Source: an uncultured bacterium (GTDB taxonomy: Bacteria; Nitrospirota; Thermodesulfovibrionia; Thermodesulfovibrionales; CALJEL01). From it: 52,498 bases of DNA. The notes below the pieces were generated by a model. That model was given only the letters and a program-made list of their open reading frames with translations, had not been told where the DNA came from and did no database searches. This document shows positions 26,379-33,591 of the stretch, piece by piece; within the stretch, counting starts at the first letter, position 1, and each line of letters begins with the position of its first letter. The translations under genes were made by a program, and so were the position numbers. The stretch spans positions 1 to 52,498 of the forward strand of contig CALJEL010000096.1 in the NCBI GenBank assembly GCA_938074335.1. The letters are read 5' to 3'.

Positions 26379-27065
26379 CTATCCTCTTTCTGCAATAAAT
26401 AGATTCACCGCCCCACAGGTTAAAGACCTGACCTCAAGCACCTTAAATCCATTATTTTTAAGGAGCTGGAGGAATTGACCTTTATTGTAAAATCCCTCTA
26501 TGGATGCTGGAAGATACTTATAAGGCACAGGGTCTCCCACGATAAGTCTGCCTGCAAGGGGTATTATCTTAAAAACATAAAACTTCCACAGTGGTGCGAA
26601 AAACCTGTTTTCTGGTTTCATCAGCTCAAGACATATAAGCCTTCCGCTATACTTTAAAACCCTGTGGATTTCTCTCAATGCCCTTGAGGGCTCGGATATA
26701 TTTCTTATTCCAAAGGCTACAGTAACAGTATCAAAGGTTTGAGAGGGGAAAGGGATATCCCTTGCATCAGCCCTTAAAAAAGACAGATTCCCAGGGTTAT
26801 TCTTAATCTTCTGCCTTGCAACCTGGAGCATGGTATCATTTATATCAATTCCTTTTACCGAACTCTGTTTGAGCCTTTTTGAGATGAGAAAAGCCAGCCT
26901 TCCTGTACCTGTGCATACATCAAGAACATCCTCTCCTGGATTTATATAAGAGGTAACCTTTCTTCTCCAGTAATTATCCAGACCAAGACTGAGGAATGTG
27001 CTAAGGAAATCAATATGAGGAGCAACAGTGGAAAAGATATTCTTTATAAATTCATCCCTGCTCAC
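26379..27065 (-). CDS. ubiE: Demethylmenaquinone/ubiquinone-type methyltransferase
   Basis: A 228-residue class I SAM methyltransferase, here most likely acting as MenG in the last step of menaquinone synthesis. It has DVCTGTGRLAF (SAM motif I), GIDINDTML, LRADARDIPFPSQTFDTVTVAFGIRN (shown here only as DARDIPFP and AFGIRN), and RVLKYSGRLICLE. The start is GTG with no clear binding site, so its N-terminus is a little uncertain. mqnC at 35008-36048 indicates the futalosine pathway, which fits a MenG role rather than ubiquinone synthesis. Confidence 0.88.
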   Translation of the reverse strand: MSRDEFIKNIFSTVAPHIDFLSTFLSLGLDNYWRRKVTSYINPGEDVLDVCTGTGRLAFLISKRLKQSSVKGIDINDTMLQVARQKIKNNPGNLSFLRADARDIPFPSQTFDTVTVAFGIRNISEPSRALREIHRVLKYSGRLICLELMKPENRFFAPLWKFYVFKIIPLAGRLIVGDPVPYKYLPASIEGFYNKGQFLQLLKNNGFKVLEVRSLTCGAVNLFIAERG

Positions 27066-27123
27066 GGGATATTATAACTGAATAAATAATTTATAATAAG
27101 CCTAAAATAAAACTGGAGTTTAA

Positions 27124-27155
27124 CAGCTCAGGCTTTATGAACTTCACCTGAGCTG
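27124..27155 (-). terminator. Hairpin after the NuoG-like gene
   Basis: CAGCTCAGG and CCTGAGCTG form a perfect 9-bp stem, followed on the minus strand by TTAAACTCCAGTTTTATTTT. It lies about 105 bases after the stop of the NuoG-like gene and before menG. It is a plausible but imperfect intrinsic terminator. Nothing else is seen in 27066-27259. Confidence 0.45.
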
Positions 27156-27259
27156 AAAGGCTACTCTCCCTTATACCTTAAGCCTATTAAAGATATCAGC
27201 TCCCAGTAGAATTATCTGACCCTTACTGCTCGAATATTTCTGACCTGTGATTTTATACC

Positions 27260-29269
27260 TTAAACCACCACTCCTGCCTCTTTAAGCCAGAGGAGTCTTG
27301 AGCCCTTTATTACTGAGGTATTGAGGGATTCTATGAATCTCCTTGCATCAATGTCATAGCCTTCTTTCTTCTTAAAGGGTGAAGCCTTTACCTTCTTTGG
27401 CAGTTTTATTAGCTTTTTGACCTCTGTTGATTTTGGCAGCTGAAGTGTTGCCTTCATAGTCTTTGCAAGGTCCTTAAGAATCTCTCTATGAGTCTTTACA
27501 TCAACAGGTTCTATCACCCTGTTTAAGCTCCTCAACCTTCCAAGATAGTCCAGTATTGTTCCATCCTGCTCAAGATAGGTTGTCACAGGAAGGACAATGT
27601 CTGCAGCCTGTGCAAGCTCTGTCATGTAGGAGCCTTGATAGATAAGGACCTCTACATCTGGCCTTGACTTAAGTGGTACATCGCCTATTACATAAAGAAG
27701 TTTAACTCCTCCTGATGCCATCTCCTTTATAGTCTTTTCCTGAGGAGTTATCCCCATCAATACCACTCCCTTTGCATTTGCCTCAAGCGGGACTGATATT
27801 GCCTTTCCTTTAATAAGCTCAAGGTTTGCTGAGGCATTATAAAGCCTTGGAGAGCTGAGTATAAGAGGTGATCTCGAATCTGCCAGTAGCCCCGCTATCT
27901 TTTCAATCTCTTCGGAGACCGCTGCGCCTGATGCCACTTTAATAAGACCGCTATCTTTTGAAAGACCTTTATCAATCAGTGCCTTTGCTATGGCCCTTAA
28001 GGTCTCTGCCTCATCTCCTTTAATACTCACTGTTGCTATTGATGAAAGTGGTATATCCTCTGAATTTATCACCACAAGCTTTGCACCAGCATTGACCTTT
28101 TTCCTTATTATTGCATCAAGGGAGGCGAGTGCCCTTGTCCACTGAGAGGGATTAAGGTCAACTACCATCAGCAGGTCTGCCTCTCCTATATCAGCCTGTG
28201 ATGAGATAAGGCTATCTCTGTCTCCATAAAGACTTACTGTGGAATCAAGGTTCTTTGATCTTGCCACCTTTGAGACAAAGTTCTTTATTGTAAGGGCATC
28301 TTCATTTGTAATAGAGCCTGTTGTAATGAAACCTGAGTCCCTGCCAGCCTTTTTAAGGGCCTTTGCTACTGCCTCAAAGGCCTCCTGCCATGTGGCTTCT
28401 CTGAGCCTTCCCTCCTCTCTTATTAAAGGTGTCCTCAGTCTTTCATGTGATTCTATAGAGTCATAGCCAAATCTTCCATAGGCACAGATGTATCTTTCAG
28501 GGGAGGCTTCAGATGCACCAGCGTTTATCTTCATTATACGATTATTGAGTCTGCTTACAGTAATGCTGCAGGCACCGCCACAGAGAAGGCATATAGAGCT
28601 CTCCCTTTCATAATCCCATTCTCTCCCCTTACGCCATCTGTCTGCCTCAAGTATGGCATTCACAGGGCAGACATCTATACAGCTTCCGCAGAAGGTGCAA
28701 CCTGATTCCTGAAGGGGTCTGTCAGCTGCAGTGGTAACCTTTGCACCCACACCCCTACCCATAAAGTCAAGGACATTTGTTCCCTGTGCCTTGCATATCC
28801 TCACACACCGCCCGCAGAGGATGCAGTAATCAGGGTCACGCTTTATAAAGGGATTCCCTTCATCAGGAGAAAAACCAAATCTCTTTCTTGTGAAGCTTGA
28901 CTCCTTTATCTCAAAACCGTATGCATAGTCCTGAAGTTTGCATACACCAGCCTTTGTACAGGTCATGCAGTCAAGTGGATGCATTGAGACAATAAGGTCT
29001 ATGACAAACTTTCTTATCTCCTCTATCTCAGGAGTTGATGTCTTTACAACCATGCCATCCTTTACCCTGGTAGTGCAGGCAATCACAGGTCCTTTTGTAC
29101 CCTCTATCTCTACCATGCAAAGCCTGCAGGCACCTATCCCACGCATTCCCTTTATATAGCAGAGATTCGGTATATGCATACCTCCAAGCTCTGCTGCCTC
29201 TATCAGGTTCATTCCCTCAGGAACCTGTAATGTCTTACCATTAATTGTGATATTCACAAGGTTTGCCAT
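27260..29269 (-). CDS. NuoG-like iron-sulfur/molybdopterin-fold subunit without catalytic Cys/Sec
   Basis: A 669-residue protein. Domains in order: [2Fe-2S] plant-type domain (GIGACRLCMVEIEG), His-Cys3 cluster (HPLDCMTCTKAGVC), two [4Fe-4S] motifs (CILCGRCVRIC; CTFCGSCIDVC), the cluster of the molybdopterin family (CLLCGGACSI ... YICAYGRFG), and a shortened molybdopterin oxidoreductase domain. In formate dehydrogenases the active Cys or Sec lies in an NNxDxCAR[C/U]HSP segment; the matching place here (NLDSTVSLYGDRDSL) has no cysteine. It is therefore most likely an electron-wiring subunit like NuoG, not a formate dehydrogenase. It is last in the nuoE-F-fdx-G order. Confidence 0.85.
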   Translation of the reverse strand: MANLVNITINGKTLQVPEGMNLIEAAELGGMHIPNLCYIKGMRGIGACRLCMVEIEGTKGPVIACTTRVKDGMVVKTSTPEIEEIRKFVIDLIVSMHPLDCMTCTKAGVCKLQDYAYGFEIKESSFTRKRFGFSPDEGNPFIKRDPDYCILCGRCVRICKAQGTNVLDFMGRGVGAKVTTAADRPLQESGCTFCGSCIDVCPVNAILEADRWRKGREWDYERESSICLLCGGACSITVSRLNNRIMKINAGASEASPERYICAYGRFGYDSIESHERLRTPLIREEGRLREATWQEAFEAVAKALKKAGRDSGFITTGSITNEDALTIKNFVSKVARSKNLDSTVSLYGDRDSLISSQADIGEADLLMVVDLNPSQWTRALASLDAIIRKKVNAGAKLVVINSEDIPLSSIATVSIKGDEAETLRAIAKALIDKGLSKDSGLIKVASGAAVSEEIEKIAGLLADSRSPLILSSPRLYNASANLELIKGKAISVPLEANAKGVVLMGITPQEKTIKEMASGGVKLLYVIGDVPLKSRPDVEVLIYQGSYMTELAQAADIVLPVTTYLEQDGTILDYLGRLRSLNRVIEPVDVKTHREILKDLAKTMKATLQLPKSTEVKKLIKLPKKVKASPFKKKEGYDIDARRFIESLNTSVIKGSRLLWLKEAGVVV

Positions 29270-29287
29270 CTATGCCTCCTTTTCATT

Positions 29288-29890
29288 CTATTTTCCTGCA
29301 GGTGCTGTTGTCTTTTCAAATACCGCCCTGCTTTCAAGGACAATAGCTCCTGTTGGACAGACCTTTATGCACTCACCACACCTTGTACATCTTCTCTGCC
29401 TTATCTCAAAAGGAAGATAACCACTTAAAAAGGGCTTTCTCTTTTCTCCAAGTATTGCATTAAATTTGCATACATCCTGGCAATCACCACACATTATGCA
29501 GAGCTCTGGCCTGATCCTGTAGCGGATATGACCCCTGCACTCCATCTGAGGACATTCTCCTTTTGTATGGCTATCAAAGACATCTGAATCCATCCATTCA
29601 AGGACATATTTAGCTGTATTCTTACCCTTCATGCACATAGAGGCTGTAAGCATATAGTTCATGATCTTCCTGAGTGCCTTTATATCAGCCTCAGAGCCTT
29701 CACCATTTACAAGTCTTTCAAGCCTTATCCTTGCCTCGTATGTTCCCATCTCACAGGGAAAACACCTTCCACACATAGGGCCATTTAAAAACTCAGTAAT
29801 ATAATAAAGGGACTTTCCCACAGGACACTTTACTGTGTTGTCAGCCTCTTTTTTTATGTCCTCAACCTTTTTTTCCTTAATCTCTGTCAT
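29288..29890 (-). CDS. NuoF C-terminal-like cluster domain fused to a two-cluster ferredoxin
   Basis: A 200-residue iron-sulfur protein. Residues about 15-100 resemble only the C-terminal [4Fe-4S] domain of NuoF (CGRCFPCEMGTYEARIRLERL, cited as CGRCFPCEMGTYE, and TASMCMKGKNTAKY). Residues about 115-190 form a ferredoxin with CIMCGDCQDVC and CTRCGECIKVCPTGAI. There is no FMN or NADH domain, so it is an electron-transfer adapter. The ATG at 29890 is preferred over the GTG at 29896 because GGTGAGG has proper spacing to it. It lies 12 bases after the NuoF gene and 18 before the NuoG-like gene. Confidence 0.8.
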   Translation of the reverse strand: MTEIKEKKVEDIKKEADNTVKCPVGKSLYYITEFLNGPMCGRCFPCEMGTYEARIRLERLVNGEGSEADIKALRKIMNYMLTASMCMKGKNTAKYVLEWMDSDVFDSHTKGECPQMECRGHIRYRIRPELCIMCGDCQDVCKFNAILGEKRKPFLSGYLPFEIRQRRCTRCGECIKVCPTGAIVLESRAVFEKTTAPAGK

Positions 29891-29902
29891 AAACACCTCA
29901 CC

Positions 29903-31777
29903 TTATTTTGCCACTGTCCTCTTTGCCTTTTCTATCTTCACCGCTCCTATTGGACAGGCAAGATAGCAGGCTTTACATTTCGTGCAGTAGTCCTGGTCTA
30001 TAAAGTATCTATCTTTTGTCACCTTTACCGCATCATAGGCACAGGCCTGTTTACAGAGACCGCACTTAAAACAGGTCTCCTGATCAATGCTGAATACCCC
30101 GAGCCCCTTACAGACCTTTGCACGGCAGTACTTATCATATATATGCTCTTCATATTCTTCCCTGAAGTATCTTATAGTGGAAAGCACTGGATTGGGTGCG
30201 GTCTGACCGAGTCCACACAGTGAACCCTTCTGCACTAGCCCTCCGATTTCTTCCAGCCTTTCAATATCTCCATCTATTCCCTCACCTGAACATATCCTTT
30301 CCATAATCTGAAGCATCTGGTATGTGCCAATCCTGCAGGGTGGGCACTTTCCACACGATTCAGACTGTGTGAAGCTCAGGAAATATCTTGCCACATCAAC
30401 CATGCAGGTATCCTCATCCATAACAACCATTCCACCAGAACCCATCATGGAGCCTACCTTTGTAAGGGAGTCAAAATCAACAGGCATATCAAGGAACTGC
30501 TCAGGGATGCATCCACCAGAAGGACCACCTGTCTGGACTGCCTTAAATTTTTTGTCTCCTATGATGCCTCCTCCTATGTCAAATATTATCTCCCTCAGGG
30601 TTATTCCCATGGGAACCTCCACAAGCCCTGTGTTCTTCACCTTACCTGTAAGGGCAAAGACCTTTGTCCCGGGAGAGTTCTCTGTTCCGATGCTCCTGAA
30701 CCAGTCTGCACCTTTTTCTATTATCACAGGCACACAAGCGTAGGTCTCAATGTTATTAAGATTCGTTGGATAACCCCAGACTCCTCCACCTGGCTCAGAA
30801 AGCCTGGGTGGTCTTGGCCTGGGGAATCCCCTCTCTCCTTCAATAGATGCAACAAGGGCAGTGGACTCACCACATACAAAGGCGCCAGCACCCTCACGAA
30901 TATCTATGTCAAGGGAAAAATCTGTTCCAAGGATATTCTTTCCAAGCAGTCCAAGCTCCTCTGCCTGTTTGATTGCAATCCTCAGGTGTTTCACTGCAAG
31001 GGGATATTCATGCCTTACATAGATAAAACCATATCTTGCACCAATTGCATAGGCACAGAGAAGCATTCCTTCAAGAAGGCTATGGGGATCTCCCTCCATT
31101 ATTGCCCTGTCCATAAATGCACCAGGGTCTCCTTCATCACCATTGGCAACAACAAATTTTATATTACCTGGTGCCCTTTTTGTATGCCTCCATTTTTTAC
31201 CTGCTGGAAAGCCTGCTCCACCCCTTCCCCTAAGGTTTGCCCTGTCCACCTCATCAAGGACCTGATCAGGTGTCATCTCTGTAAGTGCCTTTTCAAGTGC
31301 CCTGTAACCACCAACCGCTATATAGTGATAGATGTTTGTTGGGTCAATCTTATCATTGTTCCTCAGGGCAATCCTCACCTGCTTTTTATAAAAGGGCATG
31401 TCCGTCATATGAGGAATGGGTTCACGAAGGATATCTTCTCTAAAAAGATTCTGTCTGAAGGGCATCCCTCCAATAAGTGTGTAACTTACGAGCCATTTCG
31501 CATTTTCAGGATTTACCCTTTGATAATATATGTTATGGGGCTCTATACGAAGATTTGGTCCCCCCTGACACATACCCTGGCAGCCTGTTTTTATAATCTC
31601 AAGTTCAATCCCCCTCGCCCTTGTCTCGGTCTCAAGGGCATCTATCACCTTTGCTGAACCAGAGGCCATGCAGGCAGTACCACAGCAGACCCTTGCCCTT
31701 GGCTTTTCAGCAAAAAATTCTGCTGAAAGTCTCTCTCTGAGTCTTCTTAATTCATCAACGCTCTTAAGCCTTTCCAT
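29903..31777 (-). CDS. NuoF/HydB-type NADH-binding flavoprotein subunit
   Basis: A 624-residue NADH- and FMN-binding subunit, longer than complex I NuoF. Order: N-terminal thioredoxin-like [2Fe-2S] domain (VCCGTACMASGS, GCQGMCQGGP), the FMN/NADH domain (RGRGGAGFPAGKKW, NGDEGDPGAFMDR, EGAGAFVCGESTAL), SLBB, the [4Fe-4S] site SESCGKCPPCRIGTYQ, and a C-terminal two-cluster ferredoxin (CFKCGLCKQAC, CTKCKACYLACPIGA). This layout is that of HydB/HndC subunits in soluble, often electron-bifurcating, hydrogenase or formate dehydrogenase complexes. No hydrogenase subunit is in the window. Confidence 0.92.
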   Translation of the reverse strand: MERLKSVDELRRLRERLSAEFFAEKPRARVCCGTACMASGSAKVIDALETETRARGIELEIIKTGCQGMCQGGPNLRIEPHNIYYQRVNPENAKWLVSYTLIGGMPFRQNLFREDILREPIPHMTDMPFYKKQVRIALRNNDKIDPTNIYHYIAVGGYRALEKALTEMTPDQVLDEVDRANLRGRGGAGFPAGKKWRHTKRAPGNIKFVVANGDEGDPGAFMDRAIMEGDPHSLLEGMLLCAYAIGARYGFIYVRHEYPLAVKHLRIAIKQAEELGLLGKNILGTDFSLDIDIREGAGAFVCGESTALVASIEGERGFPRPRPPRLSEPGGGVWGYPTNLNNIETYACVPVIIEKGADWFRSIGTENSPGTKVFALTGKVKNTGLVEVPMGITLREIIFDIGGGIIGDKKFKAVQTGGPSGGCIPEQFLDMPVDFDSLTKVGSMMGSGGMVVMDEDTCMVDVARYFLSFTQSESCGKCPPCRIGTYQMLQIMERICSGEGIDGDIERLEEIGGLVQKGSLCGLGQTAPNPVLSTIRYFREEYEEHIYDKYCRAKVCKGLGVFSIDQETCFKCGLCKQACAYDAVKVTKDRYFIDQDYCTKCKACYLACPIGAVKIEKAKRTVAK

Positions 31778-31787
31778 AGATTACCTC

Positions 31788-32285
31788 TTATTTCTCAGCC
31801 TTTACTGTCTGTATGATCTCTTCTACCTTTTTGGGACTGACTGAACCTATAACCTCTTCATTTACCGTGACAACAGGTGCAAGTCCACAACAACCCACAC
31901 AGCCAACTGTCTCAAGGGTGACCGAGAGGTCTGGTGCTGTTTCACCTTCTTCTAAGTGCAGGGTCTCCTTAAATTTCTCAAGCACCTTTGATGCACCCCT
32001 CACATGACAGGCTGTGCCCATACACACACAGACCACATTCCTTCCGCGGGGCTTAAAATAAAAGTGTTTATAAAAAGAGGCTGTGCTGTATATATCAGCA
32101 AGGGGGATCTCAAGTTTCTTTGAAAGCTGCCTTAAGACATCCTCAGGAAGATAGTTATACTCCTTCTGTATCTCCTGAAGGGCATGAATCAAAAGTCCCC
32201 TTCTTTTCTGTTTAGGTGTGGCAACCTCTGCTATCCCCTTATAAAGGGTATCTATAAGGGAATCATTGAGCTCTTCTAACTTCAT
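31788..32285 (-). CDS. NuoE/HydC-type [2Fe-2S] subunit
   Basis: A 165-residue thioredoxin-fold [2Fe-2S] protein. An N-terminal helical domain includes QEIQKEYNYLPEDVLRQL, and the cluster ligands are in CVCMGTACHVRGA and TVGCVGCCGLAPVV. It is the first gene of the four-gene NuoE-F-ferredoxin-G module, ten bases before the NuoF-like gene. It passes electrons between flavin and cluster chain in NADH-linked complexes. Confidence 0.93.
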   Translation of the reverse strand: MKLEELNDSLIDTLYKGIAEVATPKQKRRGLLIHALQEIQKEYNYLPEDVLRQLSKKLEIPLADIYSTASFYKHFYFKPRGRNVVCVCMGTACHVRGASKVLEKFKETLHLEEGETAPDLSVTLETVGCVGCCGLAPVVTVNEEVIGSVSPKKVEEIIQTVKAEK

Positions 32286-32422
32286 CTTACCTCCCTCTAC
32301 AAATATTAAATCCAGCTCTCAGAAGCTAAAAATTATTAAAAATTTCTCGCTTCTGATTTTTGAATCGTGACGCCTGTTTATGAGATACATCATACTGTTA
32401 CACCAGGTTACATATTCACTAC

Positions 32423-32458
32423 TTATGGTAACAAAAAAGATTATTTATTTTACCATAA
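32423..32458. promoter_or_regulatory. Inverted repeat upstream of the NuoE-F-G operon
   Basis: TTATGGTAA and TTACCATAA are perfect 9-bp arms separated by 18 AT-rich bases, about 140-175 bases upstream of the nuoE-like start. The spacing suits a dimeric regulator or two half-sites. It could also serve as a 3-prime structure for the small gene at 32519-32752. Apart from this, 32286-32518 holds nothing recognisable. Confidence 0.35.
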
Positions 32459-32518
32459 AAATTATTTTTTGTTCATTTTTTTATTTTATGCAATTATAAA
32501 AAGAAAGGCATGGCTTAT

Positions 32519-32752
32519 TCACCATCTCAAGACAGGATAACAGGGAGCTGAAGGCTCAATATCTTGTGATAATATGCCTTCATTACTTAAGAGGTCTGAG
32601 TGACCCCCTCCACCGAAGGATAAAAAGACCATAAATCCTCCAATAACAATACCAAAGGACACATAAAATGTAATCTCTGTGCGGGCAGAGGATTCTGCCG
32701 CATTGATAAGCAATAAGCCAGATATTATCAAAAGTATGATTATCCTCTTCAT
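32519..32752 (-). CDS. Small hydrophobic protein of unknown function
   Basis: A 77-residue frame with an N-terminal signal-like segment (MKRIIILLIISGLLLINAAESSA) abbreviated here as MKRIIILLIISG, a second hydrophobic segment (ITFYVSFGIVIGGFMVFLSFG), abbreviated FYVSFGIVIGG, and a Gly-rich and Pro/Cys-containing tail. It would be a small inner-membrane or secreted protein. No good ribosome binding site is visible, and no family is recognised. The composition is protein-like, unlike the surrounding repeats, so it is kept at moderate confidence. Confidence 0.45.
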   Translation of the reverse strand: MKRIIILLIISGLLLINAAESSARTEITFYVSFGIVIGGFMVFLSFGGGGHSDLLSNEGILSQDIEPSAPCYPVLRW

Positions 32753-32834
32753 TTAATCGTGACCAGTTCAGAATAGGTTTTACTAAAAAGTAGTATACAT
32801 CTAACTAATTACAAGAGTCAAATAGCCGAATTGT

Positions 32835-33000
32835 TCCGTAATCTGCCATTAGAAATTTATAAAAAGCCTTTAATAAAACTGGTAGAATGCCGATATTTTG
32901 GGGTTCACGGACTGAAGCTTGTCTTCAGTCTGTGCTCTAAAGGCAATACTAAACCCAGAAAATCTAATGATTTTCTGGGGACCCCGCTTGCGACACCTTA
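32835..33000 (+). repeat. Composite hairpin repeat, copy B (full length)
   Basis: About 166 bp. It starts CCGTAATCTGCCATTAGAAA, contains hairpin 1 at 32906-32934 (CACGGACTGAAG/CTTCAGTCTGTG), hairpin 2 at 32955-32980 (CCCAGAAAATC ... GATTTTCTGGG), and ends GCGACACCTTA. Relative to copies A and C the first hairpin differs on both arms so that pairing is kept. Directly after it come the 9-base tandem units. Confidence 0.85.
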
Positions 33001-33175
33001 GTAGAGCAGTAGAGCAGCAGAGCAACAGAGCAGCAGTTAATAACAGAGCAGTAGAGCAGCAGGCAATAACAGAGCAACAGAGCAGTAGCGCAGCAGAGCA
33101 GCAGTTAAATAATAAAAAGAAATTCCTCAATAAAAACTACTGCTCTACTGCTCTGCTGGTCTGCTGCTCTATTAA
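33001..33175. repeat. Degenerate 9-base tandem array with inverted arm (island 1)
   Basis: From 33001 to 33108 the units AGAGCAGTA, AGAGCAGCA and AGAGCAACA are repeated with small spacers (GGCAATAAC, GTTAATAAC). A spacer beginning GTTAAATAATAA follows, and then the reverse-complement arm (CTACTGCTCTACTGCTCTG ...) from 33137 to 33171. The spacer and arm recur at 41077-41150. ORFs on both strands are only the repeat read through. Confidence 0.85.
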
Positions 33176-33179
33176 AAGT

Positions 33180-33267
33180 AACTCAGGCATTCTTGCCTGA
33201 GAAAAGTAACTCAGGCATTCTTGCCTGAGAAAAGTAACTCAGGCATCACAGACAAGAATGTCTGTGC
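33180..33267. repeat. Tandem palindromic units plus a variant hairpin
   Basis: Two exact 28-bp units at 33180-33207 and 33208-33235 each contain CTCAGGCA-TTCT-TGCCTGAG. A third, cut short at 33247, runs into CACAGACA-AGAA-TGTCTGTG (33248-33267), a different hairpin with the complementary loop. The last hairpin recurs with a G-T wobble at 41180-41199. The stretch 33268-33591 holds a broken copy of the composite repeat (about 33300-33327) and otherwise nothing recognisable. Confidence 0.8.
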
Positions 33268-33591
33268 TACTGCTCTGATGGTCTAAGAAGACTTTGAGGC
33301 AGACTGCCAGTTCTCTAATGGCAAAATAGAGATTGTTATCCTATTTAAAGAATCTAAAGGAATGAAAACTTCATTCAAGGAGGCATAAGGACTCAAGTCT
33401 TAAGACTTTTTGGGTAAGGATTGGAATTAATAACTAATTATGCAATACGGTAAAGTTTCAAAAAAACGATTTTCCGTCTCCTAAAATAACAGAGGTTTTC
33501 AAAATAAAAGATTAATCAATTGTGCAAAAATTTGCCAGGGTTAAAATAACGAGGCAAAGACTTGCTTAATAAGCATACTCCCCTACTAATT

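Noticed and set aside
27260-29269. Formate dehydrogenase alpha subunit
   Set aside because: The molybdopterin domain is shortened and the active-site Cys/Sec segment is missing, so a NuoG-like wiring role fits better.
33001-33175. Possible CRISPR array
   Set aside because: Units are about 9 bases, degenerate and contiguous, with no unique spacers of 30-40 bases; no cas genes are in the window.
32870-33200. Frames on both strands rich in Cys/Leu/Ser or Gln/Ala
   Set aside because: Low-complexity translations of the 9-base tandem units; the same applies to 40976-41164.
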